From positions 62,001 to 126,000 of the forward strand of contig JAPDFW010000119.1 in NCBI GenBank assembly GCA_028826165.1: a stretch of 64,000 nucleotides of DNA, written 5' to 3'. Source of the stretch: Anaeramoeba ignava. Lineage: Eukaryota > Metamonada > Anaeramoebidae. The position numbers and the translations under genes were made by a program. The notes beneath the pieces were generated by a model. The model was not told the DNA's origin, ran no database searches, and saw only the letters and a program-made list of their open reading frames with translations. Below, one piece after another: positions 1 to 9,289 of the stretch. Position 1 is the first letter of the stretch. Each line of letters begins with the position of its first letter.

Positions 1-111
1 TGAAATTACACAAGAAATAATTAATGAAATTGAAATTGGAATTGATTATTTTCAATTAAATCAAACAAATCCAAATTTATTTGATTTATTAATTAACAAA
101 TTTAAAAATTA
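1..111 (+). CDS. 3' end of a BTB-domain gene (partial)
   Basis: The first 111 bases read as the last codons of a protein ending in a stop at 109-111. Bases 1-103 are identical to 2034-2136, the 3' end of the next RCC1-BTB gene, and the two copies differ only in the last few codons. It is therefore the end of an upstream tandem paralogue whose body lies outside the window. The encoded stretch is the helical region after the second BTB fold (DYFQLNQTNPNLFDLL). The product is inferred from the downstream copy only. Confidence 0.75.
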
Positions 112-112
112 A

Positions 113-345
113 ATTTAAATTTAAAATTCATTTTGAGATTAAAATTAAAATCAAAATCAAAATTAAAATTAAAATTAAAATTAAAATTAAAATCAAAATT
201 TAAAATTAAAATTAAAAATTAAAATAAAAATAAAATTAAAAACAAAATTAAAATTAAAATTAAAATTAAAATCAAAATTAAAATTAAAATCAAAATTAAA
301 ATTAAAATTAAAATTAAAGTTCCAAAAATTATTTTTTCATTTTTT
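113..345. repeat. TTAAAA/TCAAAA hexanucleotide repeat spacer
   Basis: The spacer between the two tandem BTB genes consists of imperfect hexanucleotides alternating TTAAAA and TCAAAA. There are no open frames beyond those imposed by the repeat. The A-rich strand is the + strand, the same as the coding strand of both neighbours. Confidence 0.8.
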
Positions 346-357
346 TTCTTTTCAAAA
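322..357 (+). promoter_or_regulatory. T-rich CAT-containing start-proximal element
   Basis: A T tract interrupted by CAT (TTTTTTCATTTTTTTTC) ends just before the ATG at 358. Very similar tracts precede most + strand genes in this window (2525, 4246, 14978, 26666, 28579, 31696, 53550). Inferred to be an initiator or core promoter, or a 5'-UTR element. Confidence 0.45.
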
Positions 358-2151
358 ATGAATGAAATTTTATTTTTTGGTTGGAATCAAAACCCAAAAC
401 TTATCAAAAATGAACCAAAAAAAATAATAAAACCAATTCAATTTAAATTTGAAAATGAAAATGAAAATGAAAATGAAAATGAAAATGAAAATGAAAGTGA
501 AAAACAAATTAAACAAATTTCAACAGGAGGTTTTGGAACAATTTTCCTTTTTAAAAATGGAAAAGCAATAGAATACTTATCTGTAAATTATTCAAAACAA
601 AATCCTGAAAAAATCCAAATTGAAAATATTCAAAAAGTAACTGTTGGTGGTCTAAATGAAGCTATTTTAACAAAAGAAGGAAATGTATTTGCCAAAGGAT
701 GGAATATTAATTCAAATAATCCAAAAGAAATTATCAATATTTCATCATTAATTGAAGATACAAATGATAGAATAATTGAAGATATTGTTTCTGGATCTGA
801 TTCAATTTACTTATTAACTTCAAATCATAATGCTTATGGATTTGCTGATAATTATAATGGACAACTTGGTTTTGATTATATAACACTTAAAGAAACAGAA
901 AAACCAATTTTAATGATGAAAAATGTTTCTAAAATATTTTCAGGAAATTCTTCAAAATCTGTTTTCTTTTTAAATTCAAATCAAGAATTATTTGGATGTG
1001 GTGATAATTCATTTGGTCAACTTGGATTAGGAGAATCAAGAATAGAAATAAGAATCCAAAAATTAACCAAAATCCAAAATATTCCTAAAGGCAAAATAAT
1101 TGATATTCAATCTGGATATGCTCATTCAATAATGTTGATTGAAGATGAAAATGAAAATCCAAAAAGAAAACTTTATTCATGTGGAAATTGGCAATATAAT
1201 GGACTTGGCAAAATGTTTCAAAATACTTATGAATTTACTGAAATCAAATCATCTTTATTTTAAAATGGTGATGATATTCTTAATTTTTCTGTTGGAGATC
1301 ATAATTTGATTTTAACTTCCAATTCAAAATTGATAGGATTTGGAGATAATCAATTTGGTCAATTAGGAACTGAAGATACAAAATCTCAATCAATTCCAAT
1401 TCTAATTTTACTTCCTAAATTAAGATTTAATGAAGATATTTCCAATTATCATATTTCTTGTGGTAATCACAGATCATTTCTTTATTATTCTCCTCCTTCT
1501 TTTTCCAATCTTGAAGAAGATTTGATAAAACTATTTGGAAGAAAAGAATTTTGTAATATTTCATTTAAAACAGAAAATGGAGAAAAGATTGAAGCTCATA
1601 AATTAATATTGAAATATAGATTAAATCAAAATGAAAATGAAATTGAAAAACTTCAAGAAATTATTTCAAATAAATCAATTAAAGAATCAAATCAAATATT
1701 TGAAATGATTTATTCAAATAATTCCAAAATAAATCCAAAATTATATTCTGAAATTAAAGAAATTATAAATTCCAATGAAAAAATTGAAGAAACAATGAAA
1801 AGAATTTATTTAAATGAAAATGAAAATGAAAAAGATTTTATAATTGAAAGAAAAGAAAAACAATATAAATTTCCTAAATTAATATTAATAATGAGAAGTG
1901 AATTATATCGAGGAATGTTTTTATCTGTAACTGAAGATAAATCTAATAAAGTTACAGATTATAGTGAATTAAGTAATAAATCATTTCAAATATTTGAATA
2001 TTGGATTTATTCAAATCAAATTAAAGATGGAATTGAAATTACACAAGAAATAATTAATGAAATTGAAATTGGAATTGATTATTTTCAATTAAATCAAACA
2101 AATCCAAATTTATTTGATTTATTAATTAACAAATTTAATAATCAAAATTAA
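358..2151 (+). pseudogene. RCC1-repeat / BTB protein interrupted by one in-frame stop
   Basis: One reading frame runs from ATG 358 to TAA 2149-2151, broken only by a TAA at 1261-1263. The frame continues without shift on both sides. The N-terminal part carries RCC1-type repeats (GCGDNSFGQLGLG near 997-1030, GFGDNQFGQLG near 1336-1368), and the stop falls between two of them. A NENENE tract occupies about 448-495. The C-terminal part carries a degenerate BTB (CNISFKTENGEKIEAHKLIL) and a second BTB half (SELYRGMF). RCC1-BTB proteins are typically substrate adaptors of Cullin-3 ligases. The flanking frame is well kept, so a single C-to-T change at a Gln codon, a base-calling error or stop readthrough would each explain it. 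It is not a general code change, because TAA ends other genes here. If the stop is real, the product is a 301-residue RCC1-only protein, with a possible second start at 1306. Confidence 0.75.
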
Positions 2152-2480
2152 AATTAAAATCAAAATCAAAATTTAAATTAAAATTAAAATTAAAATTAAA
2201 ATTAAAATTAAAATTAAAATTAAAATTAAAATTAAAATTGATAATCAAAATTAAAATTAAAATTAAAATTAAAATTAAAATTAAAATTGATAATCAAAAT
2301 TAAAATTAAAATTAAAATTAAAATCAAAATTAAAATTAAAATTAAAATTAAAATTAAAATCAAAATTAAAATTAAATTTAAATTTAAAATTAAAATCAAA
2401 ATTAAAATCAAAATCAAAATCAAAATCAAAATCAAAATTAAAATTAAAATTAAAATTAAAATTAAAATTAAAATCAAACA
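2152..2480. repeat. TTAAAA/TCAAAA hexanucleotide repeat spacer
   Basis: About 330 bp of hexanucleotide repeat with two short interruptions (TTGATAATC) at about 2239 and 2287, which themselves look like a duplicated segment. The long frames on either strand here (LILILI, FNFNFN, KIKIKI) are products of the repeat and not genes. Confidence 0.85.
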
Positions 2481-2485
2481 AATTT

Positions 2486-2524
2486 TTTTATTTTTCATTT
2501 TTTTCATTTTTCAATTTTTTTCTT
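2486..2524 (+). promoter_or_regulatory. T-rich CAT-containing element upstream of the IPK1-like gene
   Basis: TTTTTCATTTTTTTCATTTT-type sequence ending at the ATG at 2525. Same architecture as the element at 322-357. Function inferred from recurrence only. Confidence 0.4.
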
Positions 2525-4111
2525 ATGAATTATCTAAGTTCAATTCCTCTTAAAATTGAAGATTGGCAATATATGAATGAAGGAAATGGAAATATTGTTC
2601 TTGAATATTGTGGTTTATTTCATGAAGATTTAAATGGAACAGTTTTAAGACTTAAAAAACAAAAAATTACAAATAAAATAATAAAAACGGAAAAAGAAAA
2701 TGAAAGTTTAATTGAAAAAGAATTAACAAATTATAAATTTTATTCAAATGTTCTTTCTCCTTTATTTAATAATAAATTTATTTATCCAGGAGTATAAATT
2801 CAATTCAAAATTAAAATCCATTTATTAAATTGATATTCATTTATAAAATTAATATTGAAATTAATATTAAAAAAGTTATTATTAGCAATGAATGAAAACT
2901 TTCTTACCCAAATAGAAAAAAAAATCAGCAAACAAAGACCTAAATTTAGAAGAGAAACAACACAAATTAATCTCAAAACAAATTATAATATTGTTCAACC
3001 AAATCATTCAATTTTTCCAAAAATTTCAGAAGAAAATTATAAATCTTGTCTTTCAATTGAATTAAAAGTTTGTTTTAAAATGAAAAACAATTTTTGAAAA
3101 AAATCAAATTATTGATTGATTTATTGATTTATTTAGCCAAAATGTGGTTTTATCCCAAATAGTCCTTTCATTGATAAAAACAATCAATTTAAGAAACAAT
3201 TTTCAAGATATTTTCTTCATCAAAGATTGAAGAAGAAAAAAGGAGAAATTGAAGAAATTTCTCTTTATGATCCTATTGATTTATTTTCAAATGATAAAAA
3301 TCAAATTTTTCATGCAATGGATTGTTTATTAAATAATCCCCAAAACAATTTGAAGATATTTTTAGATTCTCAGTTAATTTTTGGAGGAATTCGAGTAATT
3401 TAATCAAAAAAAAAAAAAACAAATACAAAAACAAAACAAAAATATTCAACAAAAATTTCTTTTTAAATTTAGTCACAAGAACAAGAAGGAGATGAAAAAA
3501 CAGAATTGAGGAAACTTTTGATGGATCAAAATCACTTACAAACACAACTTAAAAATATTTTTAATAAGGAAAAACAAAACATCCAAAGTTTGAAAGAAAT
3601 TATCACTCAAATCATTTTAAAAACAAAAGTTCTTGATAATATTTTGAATTTACAAAAACTAGACAATTTAGATATTGAAGGAATTTATCAAATTTATCAA
3701 AATTTAAACAACTCGAAAATCGAAATTCCTTCTTGGAAAAAGATTTGCGATAATCAACCGTTTTTGGAATCAATTCTGCAAAACATCAAAAAACCAAAAA
3801 TCGAAAATGAAGAGAATTTGCTTAAATTTAAACTAGAAGATTTGAGTAAAGAAGAATCAATTATGAAAATTATTGAATTTTTAATCTCTTCTTCTGTTAA
3901 AGATTGCTCTGTTATGATTACAATCCAAGAAGTTGAAAAAAAAGACAAAATTGAAGAAAATTCAATTATTAAAGATGAGAATTCAGGAAAATTTTTTCAA
4001 TTCAAAATTGCTATAATTGATTTAGATCCAAGATCAGCAGAAAGTATTAAAAGATTTATGGGAATTGATCAAGAAATTATTGAATATTTTAAGGAATTAA
4101 AAGAATTTTAA
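2525..4111 (+). CDS. IPK1: Inositol-pentakisphosphate 2-kinase (IPK1/IPPK family), 4 exons
   Basis: This enzyme phosphorylates inositol pentakisphosphate at position 2 to make phytate (InsP6). Exons that keep the frame are 2525-2791, 2876-3067, 3137-3394 and 3473-4111, with introns GTATAA...AAAAAG, GTTTGT...TTTAG and GTAATT...TTTAG. The joined protein is about 451 residues; the human enzyme is about 490. Landmarks in order are an N-lobe glycine-rich stretch (EGNGNIVLEYCG), the family signature ELKPKCGFIP (created exactly by joining exons 2 and 3), NNLKIF, LDIEGIYQIY, KDCSVMI and the IDLDPRSAESI region close to the C-terminus. All these match IPK1 in the right order. It is the only inositol-phosphate kinase in the window, and PTEN, another inositide enzyme, lies 0.65 kb downstream. 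The intron ending at 2875 uses the upstream of two possible AGs because only that one keeps phase. Confidence 0.88.
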
Positions 4112-4182
4112 ATTTAACAAGACAATTAGAAAAATAAAAAGGGGATAATTTCCAATTACAAGACAGTTTTAAAATTAAAAAA

Positions 4183-4239
4183 ATTTTTTATTTTTCATTT
4201 TCATTTTCATTTTTTCATTTTTTTCTTCTCAAATTTTTT
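4183..4239 (+). promoter_or_regulatory. T-rich CAT-containing element upstream of the small secreted protein
   Basis: Repeated TTTTCATTTT units followed by a T tract, ending just before the ATG at 4246. Same type as at 322-357. Function inferred. Confidence 0.4.
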
Positions 4240-4245
4240 ATTCAA

Positions 4246-4602
4246 ATGAAAAAGTTTTATTTTTGCATTTTAATTTTATTAATTATAACAGAAATTATAA
4301 CAGCAGTTGAAGAAACAAAAGAACAAGGAAAAAAACAAAAACTTGACAGACAAGCAAGAAAAGAGAGATTTGAAAAAAGAAAACAAATGCATCAAGAAAA
4401 AAACCCAAAAATTTTAGAACAAAATCCTCCAGACCCAAGAAACCCAACAAATCCAAGACGTCCTCATCCTAATCCTCAAAACCCAGATTTAAGTCGAATT
4501 CCTGAAGATAAACTTCGTGAAATTCAAGCTGAACTTCAAGAAAGAATGAAACATGAAAAATTTAATCCTCAAAGAAGAAGAAAAGAAAAAAACGATTTAT
4601 AA
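4246..4602 (+). CDS. Small secreted, charged and proline-rich protein
   Basis: A single-exon frame of 118 residues. The first ~20 residues form a clear signal peptide (MKKFYFCILILLIITEIITA) with likely cleavage after ITA. The mature part is highly charged (Lys/Arg/Glu) with a Pro-Asn-Arg-rich middle (NPTNPRRPHPNPQNP) and a basic C-terminus. No cysteines remain after cleavage and no domain is recognised. Its own T-rich element lies upstream and AT-rich spacer follows. It may be an extracellular or vesicle-lumen protein; no function can be given. Confidence 0.6.
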   Translation: MKKFYFCILILLIITEIITAVEETKEQGKKQKLDRQARKERFEKRKQMHQEKNPKILEQNPPDPRNPTNPRRPHPNPQNPDLSRIPEDKLREIQAELQERMKHEKFNPQRRRKEKNDL

Positions 4603-4759
4603 TTTGAATTTGAATTTGAAATCAAATCAAAAAAAAAAGGAAAATAATGATTCAAAAATTTATCAAAATTACTCATTTTTAATTTTTTTTTTCATTTTTT
4701 TTCTTTTCATTTTTTCTTTTCAAAATAATAAAAAAAAAATCAATCAATTTAATTAAATA

Positions 4760-7700
4760 ATGTTTAAATTTTCTCGACAAGTTTTTTCAAGAGATTTATC
4801 AAGATTTCAAGCTGATGGTTTTGATTTAGATCTTTCTTATATTACACCTAATATAATTGGTAATTTAAAATTTATATATAAAAAAAAAATAACGAAAAAA
4901 AAAAAATAATAATAATGATAAGAAAATTGGGAAAATTTTAGCAATGGGTTTCCCTTCAAAAGGAATGGAAAAAACTTATAGAAATAATATAGAAGAAGTT
5001 TCAAAGTTTTTTAAAAAAAGACATAATGAACATTTTTTAATTTTAAATTTAACTGAAAGAAAATATGATTATGAAAAATTTGATAATCAAGTGCTTGAAT
5101 TTCCTTGGAAAGATCATTATCCTCCTCCTCTTAAAGTGAAAAAAATTATTGAATCAACAAATAATTAATAAAATAATTTATAAAATAATAAAATAATTAA
5201 TAAAATAATTTATAAATTAATAAAATAATTAATAAAATAATTAATAAAATAATTTATAAATTAATAAAATAATTAATAAAATAATTAATAAAATAATTTA
5301 TAAATTAATAAAATAATTAATAAAATAATTAATAAAATAATTTATAAAATAATTAATAAAATAATTAATAAAATAATTAATAAATAATAAATAAAATAAT
5401 TAATAAAATAATTTATAAAATAATAAATAAAATAATTTATGAAATAATTAATAAAATAATTAATAAAATAATTAATAAAATAATTAATAAAATAATTAAT
5501 AAAATATTAAATAAAATAATTAATAAAATAATTTATAAAATATTTAAATAAAATAATAAATAAAATAATTAATAAAATAATTAATAAAATAATTAATAAA
5601 ATAATTAATAAAAATAATTAATAAAATAATTAATAAAATAATTAATAAAATAATTAATAAAACAATTAATAAAACAATTAATAAAATAATTAATAAAATA
5701 ATTAATAAAATAATTAATAAAATAATTTATAAAATAATTAATAAAATAATTAATAAAATAATTAATAAAATAATTAATAAAATAATTAATAAATTAATTA
5801 ATAAAATAATTAATAAAATAATTAATAAAATAATTAATAAAATAATAAATAAAATAATTAATAAAAATAATTAATAAAATAATTTATAAAATAATTAATA
5901 AAATAATTTATAAAATAATTAATATAATAATTAATAAAATAATTAATAAAAATAATAAATAAAATAATTAATAAAATAATTAATAAAATAATTAATAAAA
6001 TATTTAATAAAATATTTAATAAAATAATTAATAAAATAATTAATAAAATAATTAAAAAAATAATAAATAAAATAATAATAAAAAATAATAAAAAAATAAT
6101 AAATAAAATAATTAATAAAATAATAAATAAAATAATTAATAAAATAATTAATAAAATATTTAATAAAATATTTAATAAAATATTTAATAAAATAATTAAT
6201 AAAATAATTAATAAATTAATTAATAAAATAATTTATAAAATAATTAATAAAATAATTTATAAAAAATAATAAAAAATTAATAAAATAATTAATAAAATAA
6301 TTAATAAAATAAATAATAAAATAATTTATAAAATAATTAATAAAATAATTAATAAAATAATTAATAAAATAATTAATAAAATAATTAATAAAATAATTAA
6401 TAAAATAATTAATAAAATAATTAATAAAATAATTAATAAAATAATTAATAAAATAATTAATAAAATAATTAATAAAATAATTAATAAAATTATTAATAAA
6501 ATAATTAATAAAATAATAAATAAAATAATTAATAAAATAATAAATAAAATAATTTATAAAATAATTAATAAAATAATTAATAAAATAATTAATAAAATAA
6601 TTAATAAAATAATTAATAAAATAATTAATAAAATAATTAATAAAATAATTAATAAAATAATTAATAAAATTATTAATAAAATAATTAATAAAATAATAAA
6701 TAAAATTATTAATAAAATAATTAATAAAATAATAAATAAAATAATTAATAAAATAATTAATAAAATAATTAATAAAATAATAAATAAAATAAATAATAGT
6801 TATTATTCCAAATATGTCAAATTATTGACAAATGGATAAAAAGTGATCAAGAAAATGTAGTAGCAGTACATTGCTTAGCAGGAAGGGGTCGAACTGGGAC
6901 AGTAATATCATCATATTTAAGATTTTCAGGGATGTTCAATTCAACAGAACAAGCAATACAATATTTTGCGAAAAAACGGTCACAAAAATTAATTGGAGTA
7001 ACAAATCCATCACAACTTAGATATGTTATTTATTTTGACAAAATTCTTCGAGAAAACAACGAAAACAAATTTCGAATCAAGACAATCTCACTCCAAAAAA
7101 TCATATTTAATCATGCAATTAATGTTCATGATGGAGGATTTCATCCTGAAATTTGTATTTATAATGATAGCAATCTTGTTTATTCTTCAAAAACAAGAAA
7201 ACCTCAATCACCTTCTATTAGTTCAAATTCTTTAGCAGAAAAAACTCATGATTCTATGGAAAAATTTCCTTTTTTTTCAGCTAAAAGTGATGATTTTATT
7301 ATTTTTCCTATTCCAAATTTAAAAATTACTGGTGAAATTTTGATCATGATTTTTAATCATAAAACTTGTAAAGCGGATAAAAATCCGAAATTGTTATGCA
7401 GAGTTAATTTGTTTACTTCTTTTTTGGATTCTCCTGGTGTTACTCTTACTAGAAAAGATTTGGATGGTGCTCATAAAAAGAATTCAAAATTGTAGTTTTC
7501 TGAAATTACGATTAAAATTAAAATTAAAATTCATTTATAAAATAATTTACAAAATTAAAATTAAAATTAAAATTAAAATTTAAAATTAAAATTAAAATTC
7601 ATTTATAAAATTAAAATTAAAATTAAAATTAAATTTAAGAGATAAAAGATTTGGTCAAAATTTTCGTATGGATTTAATTTTTGAAGATTTTCAAGATTCA

Positions 7701-8426
7701 GAAAATATTAAATCAAATGATCAAGAAGATCATATATTTCTTCGATTAAGTCAAAGAGATTCAACTTTAAATTTTGAATCCGAAAATAATCGAAATCGAA
7801 ATCGAAATCAAAAATCAATTCAAAATAATCAAAATCAAAATAATCAAAATAATCAAAATCAAAATAATCAAAATCAAAATAATCAAAATCAAAATAATCA
7901 AAATCAAAATAATCAAAATCAAAACCAAAATAATCAAAATCAAATTAAAAAGCAACATCATCATCATCACCATCGTCATCATAAAAAGAAAAAGAAAAAT
8001 AAGAATAAAAATATTTCCGTTCTCAATCAAATTCTAAATCAAATTGATAGTTTAACTCAAAATTTAAATCAAAATTATTCCAAAAGTTATAATCAAAAAG
8101 AAAAAGAAAATGAAAATGAAAATGAAAATGAAAATCATTATTTTAGAAATGATTATTTTCAAAATGATTTTTTAGATCAAAATCAAAATATAAATCAAAA
8201 TCAAAATCAAAATCAAATTGAAAATAAAAATCAAAATGAAAATCAAAATGAAAATGAAAATGAAAGTGAAAGTGAAAGTGGAAGTGGAAGTGAAGATTCA
8301 AATTCTAATTCAAATCTAAATTCTAACTCTAATGAAATTTCGAACGAAAATGAAAATCAAAATCAAATTGAAAATCAAAATCAAAATCAAAATGAAAATC
8401 AAATTCAAAAATCAAAATCAAAATGA
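4760..8426 (+). CDS. PTEN: PTEN-family phosphatase with C2 domain and N/Q-rich tail, 4 exons
   Basis: PTEN removes the 3-phosphate of PtdIns(3,4,5)P3 and sets leading-edge signalling. Frame-keeping exons are 4760-4859, 4942-5135, 6800-7491 and 7640-8426 (about 590 residues). The join 1/2 gives NIIAMGFPSKG and the join 2/3 restores the helix before the active site. The P-loop HCLAGRGRTG lies at 6869-6898 with catalytic Cys codon 6872-6874, and the general-acid Asp sits in WKDHYPP. The C2 domain ends in TLTRKDLDGAHKKNSKL, and the intron at 7492-7639 joins it to DKRFGQNFRMDLIF, matching the last C2 strand of PTEN. The tail is low complexity (QNN, NEN, a His run near 7952). PTEN normally has a basic Lys at the second position of HCKAGKGRTG; here Leu and Arg are found. 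The tail frame ends at 8426, but two extra A bases appear to hide a longer tail to 9184 (separate entry). Confidence 0.88.
5136..6799 (+). repeat. 1.66-kb intron made of a TAATTAATAAAA satellite
   Basis: The second PTEN intron starts with GTGAAA at 5136 and ends with AATAATAG at 6799. Nearly all of it is an imperfect tandem array of 12-mers such as TAATTAATAAAA with variants (TAATTTATAAAA, TAATAAATAAAA, TATTTAATAAAA). It contains no C except a few scattered bases and no open frame. The intron is placed by protein phase and PTEN homology, not by transcript evidence. Confidence 0.85.
7492..7639 (+). repeat. Third PTEN intron, TTAAAA repeats with ATTCATTTATAAAA insert
   Basis: Starts GTAGTT and ends TTTAAG. 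It is filled with TTAAAA hexamers and two copies of ATTCATTTATAAAA, a motif also found in introns of the BSD gene (27.5 kb), the USP gene (31 kb, same coding-strand orientation) and PSI copy E (45.5-46 kb). Without splicing, translation stops at 7493-7495. Confidence 0.75.
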
Positions 8427-9184
8427 AAATGAAAATCAAAATCAAATTGAAAATCAAAATCAAAATCAAAATATAAATCAAATTCAAAAATGAAAATCAA
8501 AATAAAAATCAAAATAAAAATCAAAATCAAAATCAAAATCAAAATCAAAATCAAAATCAAAATCAAAATCAAAATGAAAATGAAAATCAAAATCAAAATC
8601 AAAATCAAAATCAAAATCAAAATCAAATTCAAAATCAAAATCAAATTGAAAATCAAAATCAAAATCAAAATCAAAATCAAAATGAAAATGAAAATAAAAA
8701 TCAAAATCAAAATCAAAATCAAAATCAAAATCAAAATCAAAATGAAAATGAAAATCAAAATATAAATCAAAATGAAAATGAAAATGAAAATCAAAATCAA
8801 AATAAAAATCAAAATATAAATCAAAATCAAAATCAAAATCAAAATATAAATCAAAATATAAATCAAAATGAAAATCAAAACGAAAATCAAAATGAAAATC
8901 AAAATATAAATCAAAATCAAAATGAAAATCAAAATCAAAATCAAAATAAAAATGAAAATGAAAATCAAATTGAAAATAAAAATAAAAATGAAAATGAAAA
9001 TCAAAATGAAAATATAAATCAAAATCAAAATAACGAAAATATAAATCAAAATCAAAATAAAAATCAAAATCAAAATCAAAATCAAATTCAAAATATAAAT
9101 GATATTGAAATGGAAAATTTAAATGAAAATCAAATTCAAATTGGAAATGAAACTTATTTTGCAATTGAAAAAGATTTTGATTAA
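8427..9184 (+). pseudogene. Out-of-frame continuation of the PTEN N/Q-rich tail
   Basis: After the TGA at 8424-8426 the N/Q/E repeat continues without visible change for 750 bp and ends in a complex, non-repetitive segment (DIEMENLNENQIQIG, NETYFAIEKDFD) before TAA 9182-9184. This segment lies in frame 2 while the tail enters in frame 0. Exactly two ATTCAAAAAT sites (near 8404-8411 and 8482-8490) carry five A where other copies of the unit carry four, each adding +1. Together they account for the shift. The final peptide is not repeat-derived, so it is likely the true C-terminus of the PTEN protein in an uninterrupted allele. Confidence 0.55.
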
Positions 9185-9289
9185 GAAAAATTTAAAAAAG
9201 GAAAATTTGTTTTTTGGTTTTTTTTTTTTAATATTTCTTTTCTAAATCAAAATTATAAATTCATTTTAAATTGTTTTTATAAATTGTTT

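Noticed and set aside
358-2151. Reassigned TAA codon (Gln) as explanation of the in-frame stop
   Set aside because: TAA ends several other intact genes here (for example IPK1, USP and copies A to E), so the standard meaning holds.
5136-6799. Possible replication origin or separate non-coding gene in the AT satellite
   Set aside because: Its borders coincide exactly with in-phase splice sites of PTEN, so an intron explains it; AT richness alone is no evidence in this genome.
6860-6905. tRNA-like T-loop sequence (GGTCGAACTGGG)
   Set aside because: It is the PTEN P-loop coding sequence HCLAGRGRTG; no acceptor stem or anticodon arm can be formed around it.
8405-9164. Long minus-strand open frames over 225 residues (LILI, FDFHF types)
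   Set aside because: They are reading frames of the AAAATCAAAATG repeat, antisense to the PTEN tail; no non-repeat sequence supports them.
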